DNA of 64,000 bases from Gammaproteobacteria bacterium (GTDB taxonomy: Bacteria > Pseudomonadota > Gammaproteobacteria > Enterobacterales > Psychrobiaceae), in the NCBI GenBank assembly GCA_013214965.1, contig JABSRU010000009.1, positions 1 through 64,000 of the forward strand, in the 5' to 3' direction. Below, one piece after another: positions 34,653 to 44,527 of this stretch. Made by a program: the position numbers and the translations under genes. A model generated the notes under the pieces. The model was not told the origin of the DNA, did no database searches, and was given only the letters and a program-made list of their open reading frames with translations. How positions within the stretch are numbered: position 1 is the first letter of the stretch; each line of letters begins with the position of its first letter.

Positions 34653-36614
34653 ATGAATAGATTATTACTCGTTATTATCTTTAGCACTGTCTGCTGCCAT
34701 GCCTTCGCACAGTCACCGATAACAAACACCGATTTAGATGCGCTCATGTCGATGGAGGTAGAGGTAACATCAGCAATGAAGCGCGCCCAACCGATTAAAG
34801 ACACACCGGCTTCGATCTTCGTCCTAACAAGAAAAGATATTGCGATGTCTGGTTATAGCACGATAACGGAACTGATGAAATTGTTACCGGGACTCGATGT
34901 ACGCCGGATTAACAATCACTTTTGGGCGGTATCAGTGCGCAGTGCTTCAGGGTTTTTAAACAGTAATATTCTGGTCTTGCTTGATGGCAAGAATCTTTCT
35001 GAACCGGGATTTAATGGCGTCTATTGGGGCTTAATTAACTACCCAGTTGCTGACATTGAGCGGATTGAATTTATCAAAGGAAACAGTGGCGGGATTTGGG
35101 GCAATGTCTCAAGTAATGGCTTAGTGAATATTATCACCCGCCACACCGCCGATACCAATGGTGCATCATTAACCATCGGCTTTGGTAATGAAATGCATCA
35201 AACTCGTCGCGCCAGTTACAGTGATTACTTGAGTGAGCAATTGAGTTACCGCCTCTATTACAACAGCTCTAAAACAGGTACTTCTAACGACATTACTTTC
35301 AATGAGCAAGTGTTTTTAGCCTTTGATCGTCAAAACCAAAGTTCTTTAGGCGCCCAATTTAATTATCACTATTCTGATGATTTAGCGCTCAAAGCTCATT
35401 ACTATCATAACAAAACAACATTAAGACAACTCGCTGTCGGCATCGAGCTATTTTCGTTCGCTAAGACTTATTTTCCTGATTATACCGATATTACCAGTAA
35501 TTCATTTGATGTTCGCCTCGATCATCACATCTCTGATGATTTAAAATACTACATTCAAACCTATTATTCTGATTTTGAGCAAATTTCCAATTTTCGTAGT
35601 GAGGATTATAAGAAGTTCAGCATCAACACGGCGGCAAATTATTTATCCAAACAGCATTTATTTTCTTGGGGCTTTGATTATTCCTATAACCATCGGAAAG
35701 TAAATTATGCTCAAATTATTCATAAATTTTTCGCCCCAGCGACAACTTATGGAGGTTTTTTGCAAGATCAGTACAACATCAACGACTCTTTAAAGGTCAT
35801 CGCTGGCATTCGCTTTGATCATTACTTTCAGCATGGCTGGTTAACCTCGCCAAACTTAAGATTTTTATATCATTGGTCGCCACAATCAACTCTGTGGCTA
35901 TCTTTAGCGAAAGGAACTAGAGTTGCCACTCATTACAATAAAGAGCAAGCCGATAGTTTTGAGATGCCGACTATCATCCCCAACAAACGTATAGTGATTC
36001 ATTGGGATGCCAAGGATTTATTCGATAAGCAGCGCTCAATTGAGTTGGGTTATCGTTATCATAAAAACGATTTCAATTTTGATTTAACCGCGTTCAGCAT
36101 TGAACACTTAAAAAGATTCAATCTTGAACTCAACCTCCTAAGCATTGTTTCTTCCGGTGATTTAATCGTCGATATAAAAAATAGTGGATCTGGTGACTCT
36201 AGTGGCGTTGAAGCGACCGCGAATTGGCAGTTAAATCAAGAGTATCATCTATTATTAGGTTATAGCTATGTTGACTATAATGTTGACCCTCACACATGGT
36301 ACCAGCTACCAGCGGGTGGTACGGCCTATCATAGCGCCCAAATTTACTCTCGATTACAGTATCAAATCAACGAACAAGTTAGCCTGCAATTGCTCGCCAA
36401 GCGCATTAGCAAAAACAGATCCTACGGTAGCGATTTTTATAGCAAAGTGGATCTCAGTTTACATTGGCAACCCACTGCCAATTTTAAACTCTCATTAATC
36501 GGTGAAAATTTAACCAATAGCAATTTAATTGAAATACCAAATGACACCGAACTAACTATTGCCGCAACAGGCCACGGTCAACGGGTGATGTTAAAAGCGA
36601 ATTATAATTTTTAA
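34653..36614 (+). CDS. TonB-dependent receptor linked to YfiR/cyclase
   Basis: 653 residues with a signal peptide (ends CHAFA, ~residue 19), a plug domain (VEVTSAMKRAQPIKDTPASI, SVRSASGFLNSNILVLLDGKNL, IEFIKGNSGGIWG) and a C-terminal barrel ending in HGQRVMLKANYNF. It is smaller than the siderophore/oligosaccharide receptors. It forms an apparent operon with yfiR-like and cyclase genes, taking the place that the lipoprotein YfiB holds in Pseudomonas. The ligand is unknown. Whether it transports or merely senses cannot be decided from the sequence. Confidence 0.88.
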   Translation: MNRLLLVIIFSTVCCHAFAQSPITNTDLDALMSMEVEVTSAMKRAQPIKDTPASIFVLTRKDIAMSGYSTITELMKLLPGLDVRRINNHFWAVSVRSASGFLNSNILVLLDGKNLSEPGFNGVYWGLINYPVADIERIEFIKGNSGGIWGNVSSNGLVNIITRHTADTNGASLTIGFGNEMHQTRRASYSDYLSEQLSYRLYYNSSKTGTSNDITFNEQVFLAFDRQNQSSLGAQFNYHYSDDLALKAHYYHNKTTLRQLAVGIELFSFAKTYFPDYTDITSNSFDVRLDHHISDDLKYYIQTYYSDFEQISNFRSEDYKKFSINTAANYLSKQHLFSWGFDYSYNHRKVNYAQIIHKFFAPATTYGGFLQDQYNINDSLKVIAGIRFDHYFQHGWLTSPNLRFLYHWSPQSTLWLSLAKGTRVATHYNKEQADSFEMPTIIPNKRIVIHWDAKDLFDKQRSIELGYRYHKNDFNFDLTAFSIEHLKRFNLELNLLSIVSSGDLIVDIKNSGSGDSSGVEATANWQLNQEYHLLLGYSYVDYNVDPHTWYQLPAGGTAYHSAQIYSRLQYQINEQVSLQLLAKRISKNRSYGSDFYSKVDLSLHWQPTANFKLSLIGENLTNSNLIEIPNDTELTIAATGHGQRVMLKANYNF

Positions 36615-36644
36615 TCCACACAATCCATTTTAACTATCAGCTTA

Positions 36645-36669
36645 GCGCGAAATATGCTAAATTTCGCGC
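36645..36669 (+). terminator. hairpin after the TonB receptor gene
   Basis: Nine-base perfect arms GCGCGAAAT and ATTTCGCGC around a 7-base loop, 31 bases after the stop. The following AATTTC is only a weak T-tract, so it may terminate or stabilise the 3' end. Confidence 0.5.
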
Positions 36670-36702
36670 AATTTCATCCCTACTACGAGCAGTAACATCT
36701 TC

Positions 36703-38115
36703 ATGTTAGAAACCCTAGTTAATCTGATCAATGCCCTACTGTGGCAAACTATCCTTATTTATGGCTTAGTCGGCGCTGGTATTTTCTTCACCCTCCGTTT
36801 AGGGTTTATCCAAATCACCCACTTAGGTCATGCCACGCAATTAATGCGGATTAGCCGCCAAGGTAGTAAAGACGGTCTGTCATCATTTCAGGTGTTTTGT
36901 ACCAGCATGGCAGCGCGAGTTGGTGCTGGTAATATGGCTGGCGTTGCAGTTGCGATTACCACAGGCGGTCCCGGCGCGATATTCTGGATGTGGCTGATTG
37001 CTTTTTTAGGCATGGCCACTTCAATGATCGAGTCAACACTGGCGCAAGTGTTTAAAGTGCGAGATCAAGACGGTCAATTCCGTGGTGGACCATCCTATTA
37101 TATGACCGTGGGTTTAGGTCAAAAGTGGATGGGTGTGCTTTTTGCCATCTTCTTAATCATTGCCTTTGGCTTGGTCTTTAATGCGGTGCAGGCCAATACG
37201 ATTACCGGAGCAATGAACGCTGTATTTTCCTTTGATCCTAATATTGTGGGTGTTGTTATTGCACTATCAAGTGGCTTAGTGATTGCTGGAGGATTAAAAA
37301 AAGTAGCTAAGGTATCTGAAATCATTGTGCCAATCATGGCATTGGCTTATTTAACTATTGCTTTTTATGTCGTCGCAATCAATATTGAAAAGTTACCCGA
37401 TGTCTTTATGTTGATTATCAATAGTGCGTTTGGCTGGCACGAAGCCGCCAGTGGTGGCGTTGCTTATGCCATAGCTCAAGCGATGAAAGCAGGGATTGCC
37501 CGTGGCTTATTTTCCAATGAAGCAGGCATGGGTAGTGCGGCTAATGTCGCGGCGAGTGCGACACCTAATCCAAATCATCCTGCATCACAGGGCTTTATCC
37601 AAATGTTTGGTGTCTTTGTTGATACTATTGTTATTTGTACCGCCACCGCCGCTATTATTTTATTAGCAGGTGATAATGCGGTTTCAGGTGATGGCATTGG
37701 GCTAACTATTACCGCATTGGAATCTCATGTCGGCAGTTGGGGCGGCGCGTTTATTGCTGGCTCTATTGTGCTATTTTGCTTTACCTCAATTATTGCCAAT
37801 TATAGCTATGCTGAAACCAACATCTTATTTTTATCAAATAATAACAAGCGGGTGTTAACCCCATTTCGTTTATGCGTGGTAGCAATGGTGATGTTTGGCG
37901 CTATCGCTAAAATCGATATCGTTTGGAATCTTGCCGATGCATCAATGGGCTTGATGGCCTTAGTTAACTTAGTGGCGTTACTTTTGTTGTCAAACCTCGC
38001 GATTAAAGTCATTAAAGATTACCAGCAACAAAAGAAAGCCGGAAAAATACCGACCTTTATCGCCAAAGATTTCCCCGAACTTGATGGTAAAATTGAGAAA
38101 GGTATTTGGGAGTAA
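36703..38115 (+). CDS. sodium:alanine/glycine symporter (AGCS family)
   Basis: Inner-membrane Na+-coupled amino-acid importer, 470 residues, about 11 hydrophobic segments. Family signatures seen: FQVFCTSMAARVGAGNMAGVA near residues 65-90, GGPGAIFWMW, and AMKAGIARGLFSNEAGMGSA. Alanine or glycine is the usual substrate of AGCS proteins. It stands alone with its own short upstream region, too short for a glycine riboswitch, and ends at a bidirectional terminator shared with lysS. Confidence 0.93.
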   Translation: MLETLVNLINALLWQTILIYGLVGAGIFFTLRLGFIQITHLGHATQLMRISRQGSKDGLSSFQVFCTSMAARVGAGNMAGVAVAITTGGPGAIFWMWLIAFLGMATSMIESTLAQVFKVRDQDGQFRGGPSYYMTVGLGQKWMGVLFAIFLIIAFGLVFNAVQANTITGAMNAVFSFDPNIVGVVIALSSGLVIAGGLKKVAKVSEIIVPIMALAYLTIAFYVVAINIEKLPDVFMLIINSAFGWHEAASGGVAYAIAQAMKAGIARGLFSNEAGMGSAANVAASATPNPNHPASQGFIQMFGVFVDTIVICTATAAIILLAGDNAVSGDGIGLTITALESHVGSWGGAFIAGSIVLFCFTSIIANYSYAETNILFLSNNNKRVLTPFRLCVVAMVMFGAIAKIDIVWNLADASMGLMALVNLVALLLLSNLAIKVIKDYQQQKKAGKIPTFIAKDFPELDGKIEKGIWE

Positions 38116-38135
38116 TCCTCTTAAAATTCTCGAAA

Positions 38136-38171
38136 AAAAAGCCCCTGCAACGAATATTGCAGGGGCTTTTT
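38136..38171. terminator. bidirectional Rho-independent terminator
   Basis: Fifteen-base perfect arms (AAAAAGCCCCTGCAA and its complement) around the 6-base loop cgaata, with A-run before and T-run after. It separates the convergent symporter gene and lysS and can serve both. Confidence 0.95.
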
Positions 38172-38184
38172 AGTACGCTAAAAT

Positions 38185-39702
38185 TTATTCAGCAACTGGA
38201 CGCATGTGTGGGAACAATAATACGTCTCGAATCGACGGTGAGTCGGTATATAGCATCACTAAACGATCGATGCCAATACCTTCGCCTGCTGTCGGTGGCA
38301 AGCCGTATTCCAAGGCGGTGATGTAATCAGCATCGTAGAACATTGCTTCGTCATCGCCAGCGTCTTTTTGTGCGACTTGTTCTAAGAAACGTTGATCTTG
38401 ATCTTCAGAATCATTTAATTCAGAGAAACCATTAGCAATTTCACGACCACCAACGAAGAACTCAAAACGGTCGGTAATAAACGGATTGTTATCATTACGA
38501 CGGGCTAACGGTGACACTTCCGCTGGATATTCAGTAATGAATGTTGGTTGCATTAGCTGATGTTCGCCAGTCTCTTCGAATATTTCGATTTGGATTTTAC
38601 CTAAGCCCCAGTTACCTTTAACTTCAATGCCCAAACCTTTAGCAATCGCAGTGGCTTGCTCAAGATCGTTAACCTGTTCAACCGTGGTGCCAGGCGTATA
38701 TTTTAGAATCGCTTCAACAACAGTTAAACGATCAAATGGTTGACCAAAATCGAAGGCATTGCCTTGATAATTAATAGCCGTAGTGCCTTTAACACTCAGC
38801 GCTAACTCACGTAACATATCTTCGGTTAAATCCATCAACATGTTGTAATCGGCATAACCCCAATAAAACTCTAGCATCGTAAATTCAGGATTATGACGAG
38901 TCGATAAACCTTCATTACGGAAACTGCGGTTAATTTCAAACACATTTTCAAAACCACCAACCACTAGACGTTTTAAGTTAAGTTCTGGTGCTATGCGCAA
39001 ATACATGTCCATGTCTAACGCATTGTGAAAGGTTTTAAATGGACGAGCCGTTGCGCCACCAGGGATAACTTGCATCATTGGTGTTTCAACTTCCATAAAG
39101 TTCTTTTGAGTTAGATAATTACGGATAAACGCAACCACTTTAGAACGAATTTTAAACACTTCACGAGATTTTTCGTTAGCAATCAAATCTAAATAGCGCT
39201 GACGGTAACAAGTTTCTTGATCTGACAAACCGTGGAACTTATCAGGCAATGGACGTAACGCTTTAGTTAATATACGTATATCATTACAACGAATCGACAA
39301 CTCACCCGTTTTTGTTTTAAACAGCGTACCAGTCGCCGCAATAATATCGCCTAAATCCCACTTTTTAAATTCGGTGTTATAAAAGCCTTCCGCCAATAAG
39401 TCACGTGCAACATACACTTGAATCTGAGTACCCATATCTTGGATAGTGGCAAAAGCCGCCTTACCCATGATCCGACGGGTCATCATACGACCAGCAACCG
39501 CAACTTCGATGTTTAATTCTTCAAGCTCTTCTTTGTCTTTATCGCCATAAGCAAGATGTAACTCGTCAGAAATATGTTTTCGACGAAAATCATTAGGGAA
39601 TGCTTGACCCTTTTCACGCATCGCGTTTAATTTTTCACGACGTTGCGCCACTAATTCGTTAACGTCTACTACTTCATTTTCTGGACTATTTTGTTCGCTC
39701 AT
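38185..39702 (-). CDS. lysS: lysyl-tRNA synthetase, class II
   Basis: Charges tRNA-Lys in the cytoplasm. N-terminal OB-fold anticodon-binding domain (~residues 55-150), then the class II catalytic core with motif 2 ([21 protein letters not shown]) and motif 3 ([10 protein letters not shown]). The start at 39702 ([11 protein letters not shown]) mirrors the E. coli protein's N-terminus. The open frame to 39732 adds ten residues with no ribosome site. About 505 residues. It follows prfB directly, the usual gammaproteobacterial pair. Confidence 0.97.
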   Translation of the reverse strand: MSEQNSPENEVVDVNELVAQRREKLNAMREKGQAFPNDFRRKHISDELHLAYGDKDKEELEELNIEVAVAGRMMTRRIMGKAAFATIQDMGTQIQVYVARDLLAEGFYNTEFKKWDLGDIIAATGTLFKTKTGELSIRCNDIRILTKALRPLPDKFHGLSDQETCYRQRYLDLIANEKSREVFKIRSKVVAFIRNYLTQKNFMEVETPMMQVIPGGATARPFKTFHNALDMDMYLRIAPELNLKRLVVGGFENVFEINRSFRNEGLSTRHNPEFTMLEFYWGYADYNMLMDLTEDMLRELALSVKGTTAINYQGNAFDFGQPFDRLTVVEAILKYTPGTTVEQVNDLEQATAIAKGLGIEVKGNWGLGKIQIEIFEETGEHQLMQPTFITEYPAEVSPLARRNDNNPFITDRFEFFVGGREIANGFSELNDSEDQDQRFLEQVAQKDAGDDEAMFYDADYITALEYGLPPTAGEGIGIDRLVMLYTDSPSIRDVLLFPHMRPVAE

Positions 39703-39743
39703 GGGATTTGAGATCCTGTTTTCAATGGTCATTTAATTAGTAA

Positions 39744-40842
39744 TTACAAGCCTGATTTCAGGCTGGCAATAATAAATTTGTCTAAATCGCCGTCTAATAC
39801 GGCGCCAGTATTGGAACTTTCGATTCCAGTACGTAAATCTTTTATGCGTGAAGCATCAAGTACGTAAGAGCGAATCTGACTGCCCCAACCGATGTCGGCT
39901 TTGCCATCTTCTAACTCTTGCTTGTCTTCATTTTGTTTATCAATTTCTAACTCGTATAACTTACCCTTTAACTGCTTCATTGCAGCGGCACGGTTTTTAT
40001 GTTGCGAACGATCACTTTGGCATTGCACCACGGTATTCGTTGGCAAGTGAGTGATTCGAATCGCTGAATCAGTTTTATTAACGTGCTGTCCACCGGCACC
40101 TGATGCCCGGTAAGTATCAATGCGCAAATCAGCTGGGTTAATATCTATCTCGATATCATCATCAATCTCAGGATAAACAAAGGCCGAGCAAAATGAGGTA
40201 TGACGACGCGAGCCCGAATCAAAAGGAGACTTTCGCACTAAGCGATGAACACCACTTTCAGTGCGTAACCAGCCGTGGGCATACTCACCACTAAACTTAA
40301 TGGTTGCGCCTTTAATCCCAGCAACTTCACCATCGGAAACTTCCATCAACTCAACTTTAAAGCCTTTCGCTTCGCCCCAACGTAAGTACATCCGTAACAC
40401 CATGTTAGCCCAATCCTGTGCCTCGGTGCCCCCTGACCCTGATTGAATATCTAAATAACAATTATTGATATCATTTTTGCCACTGAACATCCGGCGAAAT
40501 TCAAGTTTTTCTAGTTGTTGTTCAAGATCCGCTAATTCTGATTTCGCTTCATCGAAGGTTTCCTCATCATCGGCTTCGATCGCCAACTCCATTAAGCCTT
40601 CAACGTCCTCGAGCCCAGTTTCCATATTATCAATGGTATTAACAATGGCTTCTAGATTTGCGCGCTCTTTACCCAGCGCTTGCGCTCGCTCAGGATTGTT
40701 CCAAACCGCGGAGTCTTCTAATTCTTTAGTGACTTCAATCAGTTTTTCGTTATTATGATCATAGTCAAAGATACCCCCGAAGCACGTCACTACGTTGACG
40801 TAAATCTTCGATTTTAAATTTTACTGGATTAACTTCGAACAT
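39744..40842 (-). CDS. prfB: peptide chain release factor 2 with programmed +1 frameshift
   Basis: Recognises UGA and UAA stops. The first 25 codons run from ATG at 40842 (MFEVNPVKF...RGYL) to CTT followed by in-frame TGA at 40765-40767. A +1 slip reads GAC and continues in the frame ending at 39744, for 365 residues, the E. coli length. A GGGGG internal Shine-Dalgarno-like run lies just before the CTT. The GGQ motif ([14 protein letters not shown]) and the SPF stop-recognition tripeptide (RKSPFDSG) are intact. It precedes lysS. Annotation pipelines tend to call only the 3' part. Confidence 0.97.
40764..40780 (-). other. programmed +1 frameshift site of prfB
   Basis: On the minus strand: GGGGGTATCTTTGAC. 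A purine-rich Shine-Dalgarno mimic, spacing of three bases, the slippery CTT, the UGA stop and a following C (the weakest stop context). This is the classical autoregulatory signal: low RF2 slows termination and allows the shift. Confidence 0.95.
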
Positions 40843-40970
40843 GAATATGACACCACTGTTTAAGCGCTAAAAAGCCGTCTATTCTAACCAAAAAACCAGC
40901 AAAGTTATAGTTTCAAAGCCCAGAAAAAGATAAAAAATACGTTATACTAGCTTCAAAGGAGGACCCTAGG

Positions 40971-41702
40971 ATGGCAATGATTGCTCAATATCAAATCTTA
41001 TTTTTAATACTCGCGTTAACTAGCCCAATAGTACTGGCAAAAGAAGCGGAGCAACAACTTATTTTAGGTCAAGTCGGCCAAGGAAAAGTGCAGCAACAAG
41101 CTTTCAGTATTTTACAGCAGGCTTATCAGCAATTGGGCATATCCATTACTACCCAAAGCTATCCATCGAAGCGCTCATTAGCCATGAGTAACCGTGGCGA
41201 TATTGATGGCGAATTGCTCCGTATTAATAATATTACAACTCAATATCCAAACTTGATTGCCGTTCCTGTCACGTTGTATCAAGTAAAAAATGCTGCTTTT
41301 ACTATCAATGGCATCGCTGAATTTAAGAATATTAAAGACATCTTACAGTACCCTGTTGCCATTAGGCGTGGCATATTATGGCAAGAAAGGTTTATTCATG
41401 GTCACACCAGTCATGTCATAAAAGCTCAAGAAACCAACCAGCAAGTTGAATTATTAAATATCGGGCGAGTGAAATATATCATTGCCAGTGTTATAGATAT
41501 CAGCCAATTTCAAAGCAGAAATTCAAGCGTTCAGAATATTAGACAAGTATCGCCCATCATCAAAAAGACCGAGTTTATCCATTACCTACATCAAAAACAC
41601 CGCCATTTAATTCCACAACTAACTATTGAAATTAAAAAGATTATAGCGGCGATAAATGTTCAACCATTAACTGTACCGACTGTTTATTGCGAAACTCATT
41701 AA
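40971..41702 (+). CDS. periplasmic substrate-binding-like protein
   Basis: 243 residues: a signal peptide (ends PIVLA, ~residue 23) followed by a fold resembling the type-II periplasmic-binding domain of SBP_bac_3-like proteins (LILGQVGQGKVQQQAFSILQ, YPSKRSLAMSNRGDIDGELLR). Such stand-alone exported proteins are common in Alteromonadales; ligand and function are unknown. A strong AAGGAGG site precedes the ATG. No transporter permease or ATPase is adjacent. Its last 62 bases overlap the convergent recJ tail. Confidence 0.75.
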   Translation: MAMIAQYQILFLILALTSPIVLAKEAEQQLILGQVGQGKVQQQAFSILQQAYQQLGISITTQSYPSKRSLAMSNRGDIDGELLRINNITTQYPNLIAVPVTLYQVKNAAFTINGIAEFKNIKDILQYPVAIRRGILWQERFIHGHTSHVIKAQETNQQVELLNIGRVKYIIASVIDISQFQSRNSSVQNIRQVSPIIKKTEFIHYLHQKHRHLIPQLTIEIKKIIAAINVQPLTVPTVYCETH

Positions 41703-43374
41703 TGTCGAGACGATAAGCCACTTCTGCCCATTGAATATTTGGATTAGGCCACACGCTAAGATCAACATTAAAGGCAATCGCATCAATCACGACATGGCTG
41801 CCTTCAGGTTCAAGCACCAGTTTTAAATGTTTTTGACCCACTATCCGTTGTTGCACCACCCGAAACTTGCCATCGAAGCAGGGCTCAGGAAATCCTTGGC
41901 CCCAAGGTCCGGCATCTCGTAGTTGCTGGGCAATATCGAGATTAAAGTCAGCACCATCGAGTACACCATCGGAATGAATTTTGCCACTAAGTTGCTCTGG
42001 AGATAATGTTTCTTGCGCTAGATTTTCAAATAGCTCGGCGAATTTTTGATAGTCATCTTGTTTAATTGACAAGCCAGCCGCCATTGCATGACCACCAAAC
42101 TTCAGAATTAAACCTGGAGCTAATGAATTGACCCGCTCGAGTAAATCACGTAAATGCAACCCTTCAATCGAACGACCAGATCCTTTTAGCTCACCATCTC
42201 CGGCATCTGCAAACACTATCACTGGTCGGTGAAATTTTTCTTTGATACGTGACGCAACAATTCCACTGACACCTTGATGCCATTGCGGATGAAACAGCGC
42301 AAAAGCAAACGGGATTTCACCATCATTCTCACTAAAGGGTAATGTCGCAATAATATCCAGTGCTTCTTGCTGCATACCGGCCTCAATCGAACGGCGATCC
42401 TTATTAAAGTCATCAAGTTCAATCGCAATGCGCTGCGCCTCACTATAATCATCGGTCACCAAACATTGAATGCCGAGCGCCATATCATCGAGTCGGCCTG
42501 CTGCATTAAGCCGCGGTCCAATCGCAAAGCCCATATCACTGGCGACGCAGCGGGCGATATTACGGTTAGCTATTTCCAATAACGCCTTAATCCCAGGACG
42601 ACAACGCCCTGCTTTAATCCGGGCAATCCCTTGATCAACTAGAATACGATTATTGTTATCAAGCGGCACAACGTCGGCAACGGTTCCCAACGCCACAATA
42701 TCGAGGTATTGCGCCATGTTAGGCTCGGTCAAGCCAGCTTTATTAAAATAATCATGTTGGCGCATCACCCCACGCAATGCCAACATCACATAAAATGCGA
42801 CCCCAACACCGGCTAAATTTTTACTGGCAAAATCACACCCCGGTTGATTAGGATTCACAATAACATCGGCGTCTGGTATTTGTTTGCCGGCTAAATGATG
42901 GTCGGTAACCACGACGATCATCCCGAGTTCTTTTGCCCGCGCGACTCCCTCGACTGATGAAATTCCGTTATCGACCGTCATGATCAGTTTTGCCCCCCGC
43001 TGGTGAGCAATATCAACAATTGGGGTTGATAAACCGTAACCAAAATCAAAACGATTAGGCACAATAAAATCAACATCATGGGCACCAAAACGGCGTAGGG
43101 TTAATAATGACAATGCGGTTGATGTCGCGCCATCGGCATCAAAATCACCGACAATGATAATTTTTTGCTTATTTGTGATTGCTTCAAACAATAATTCAGC
43201 GGCTTTCGTGCTGCCGGTTAATGTCGTGGGGTTCAGCAGATTTTTTAATTGGTATTCAAGATCTTTAGCATCACTAATACCACGACTGGCATAAATACGC
43301 TGCAATAAAGGCTGCTTAATAAAACTAAGATGAGAGCAATCATTTTGCGGACGACGAACAATAGAAAGAGCCAA
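41641..43374 (-). CDS. recJ: single-stranded-DNA exonuclease RecJ
   Basis: 5'-3' ssDNA exonuclease for recombination and mismatch repair. DHH-family motifs: GDFDADGATSTAL (motif I), VDNGIS, VVTDHHLAG (motif III) and the DHHA1-domain GHAMAAG. The GPRLNAAGRLDD signature is intact. 577 residues. The start appears to be a TTG at 43374 (MALSIVRRPQ...), with AAGG about 8 bases upstream; no better ATG exists before the conserved RIYASRGI. The 3' end overlaps the convergent periplasmic-binding-like gene. Confidence 0.95.
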   Translation of the reverse strand: MALSIVRRPQNDCSHLSFIKQPLLQRIYASRGISDAKDLEYQLKNLLNPTTLTGSTKAAELLFEAITNKQKIIIVGDFDADGATSTALSLLTLRRFGAHDVDFIVPNRFDFGYGLSTPIVDIAHQRGAKLIMTVDNGISSVEGVARAKELGMIVVVTDHHLAGKQIPDADVIVNPNQPGCDFASKNLAGVGVAFYVMLALRGVMRQHDYFNKAGLTEPNMAQYLDIVALGTVADVVPLDNNNRILVDQGIARIKAGRCRPGIKALLEIANRNIARCVASDMGFAIGPRLNAAGRLDDMALGIQCLVTDDYSEAQRIAIELDDFNKDRRSIEAGMQQEALDIIATLPFSENDGEIPFAFALFHPQWHQGVSGIVASRIKEKFHRPVIVFADAGDGELKGSGRSIEGLHLRDLLERVNSLAPGLILKFGGHAMAAGLSIKQDDYQKFAELFENLAQETLSPEQLSGKIHSDGVLDGADFNLDIAQQLRDAGPWGQGFPEPCFDGKFRVVQQRIVGQKHLKLVLEPEGSHVVIDAIAFNVDLSVWPNPNIQWAEVAYRLDINEFRNKQSVQLMVEHLSPL

Positions 43375-43463
43375 AATAAGACCTTAAAACCAGAAAACAC
43401 AAGAAGTGACAGGATAACACGCAGCCTCATTTTTGTAAGGTATAATAAGCCCATTGCACAACT

Positions 43464-44264
43464 ATGAGTTTACCAATGTACATTAATCCATCGTGGCGTA
43501 TTTTAACCATTGGTGATGGCGATTTATCTTTTTCGCTGGCGCTAAAAAAAAACCATCAACCTACCCTGCTAACCGCGACAATCTTTGACTCACTGGCAAC
43601 GTTAACTACCAAATATGGCGCTGAAAACTATCAACAACTGTGCGATCTACATTGCCAAGTCTTAACTGAGTTTGATGTGACTGATCCGCTAACTTGGGGA
43701 GATTTAAACCACCAGCAATTTGATTTGATTATTTTTCAATTTCCACTGATCCCAGCTTTTGGGTCGCAACAACAATTTCAGCAGCAACAAGTAGGGGTTA
43801 ACACGTTAAACCGCCGTTTATTACGTCAATTTTTACTTAATAGCCATAACCATTTTCTTGATCCTAACGGCCAACAGTTATGTGTGATCACTTCCAAAGA
43901 TGTTAAGCCTTATCGCGAATGGAATGTTGAAAATAGCCTTGCCCTTAATAGCGAGCTCAATTATCTCGGTTCTATGCCATTTGACGCGGCGAATTTTCCC
44001 GGTTATCAAGTGCGTAATGTCGACCGTGATAAATTTGTCAAAGACACTCAAGGGATTAGTTATTTTTGGAGTACCAAGCCAACGATCGAAAACCCACTAA
44101 CGTCACAACTGACGCCGCCACAATATATTGGCGACCACTATTGCGCGATGTGTCGAGTCGGCCCTTTTGGCACAGCGCAAGACCAACTCATTCATCAATC
44201 ATCAAAGCGCCACCGGCGCATGGCTGGTTTTGAGCAATTATGGCTAAATGACCTTAATCCATAG
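43464..44264 (+). CDS. BMT5-like (DUF2431) methyltransferase with C-terminal zinc finger
   Basis: Rossmann-fold methyltransferase of the type found in the eukaryotic 25S rRNA uridine-N3 methyltransferase BMT5. The SAM-binding motif ILTIGDGDLSFSLAL is at residues 13-27, followed by the family's LLTATIFDS and IIFQFPLIP motifs. The C-terminal ~40 residues add a putative zinc finger, C227-x2-C230-x13-H244-x5-H250, followed by a basic stretch. 266 residues; an alternative ATG lies four codons in. Divergent from recJ. The target RNA or other substrate is unknown in bacteria. Confidence 0.8.
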   Translation: MSLPMYINPSWRILTIGDGDLSFSLALKKNHQPTLLTATIFDSLATLTTKYGAENYQQLCDLHCQVLTEFDVTDPLTWGDLNHQQFDLIIFQFPLIPAFGSQQQFQQQQVGVNTLNRRLLRQFLLNSHNHFLDPNGQQLCVITSKDVKPYREWNVENSLALNSELNYLGSMPFDAANFPGYQVRNVDRDKFVKDTQGISYFWSTKPTIENPLTSQLTPPQYIGDHYCAMCRVGPFGTAQDQLIHQSSKRHRRMAGFEQLWLNDLNP

Positions 44265-44266
44265 AA

Positions 44267-44527
44267 TTAAATACTCTGAGATTTTCTCTTAGGGAACTCT
44301 TTACCGCTGATGGCCCAAGCCATCAAAGCTAACCACGCAAACCATGATAAACCTGCAGGAATATTGGCCAGCGTGATCAGTTTGAGCTGACTGCGATTTC
44401 GAAAAATAGAGATAATACTCGGTAAAAAATACACCACTAAAATTAATGGAATGAAAGGGATGAGAGGTGTGAACTGTGTGACATCGACCTGACTTATTTT
44501 TTCAACAAACTTATCGTAAATTTCCAT
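44267..44527 (-). CDS. small membrane protein, superinfection-immunity (PF14373) family
   Basis: 86 residues from the ATG at 44527, which has an AGAGGAG site (the open frame to 44575 lacks one). Two hydrophobic segments: FTPLIPFIPLILVVYFLPSI and the C-terminal NIPAGLSWFAWLALMAWAI. The linking YFLPSIISIFRNRSQLKLITL and LSWFAWLALMAWA pattern matches the superinfection-immunity family named after phage T4 Imm. Most bacterial members have no demonstrated phage role. It ends 3 bases from the convergent methyltransferase gene. Confidence 0.7.
   Translation of the reverse strand: MEIYDKFVEKISQVDVTQFTPLIPFIPLILVVYFLPSIISIFRNRSQLKLITLANIPAGLSWFAWLALMAWAISGKEFPKRKSQSI

Noticed and set aside
36615-36702. 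Glycine riboswitch upstream of the AGCS symporter
   Set aside because: The gap is under 90 bases and mostly filled by a hairpin; no riboswitch core motif is visible.
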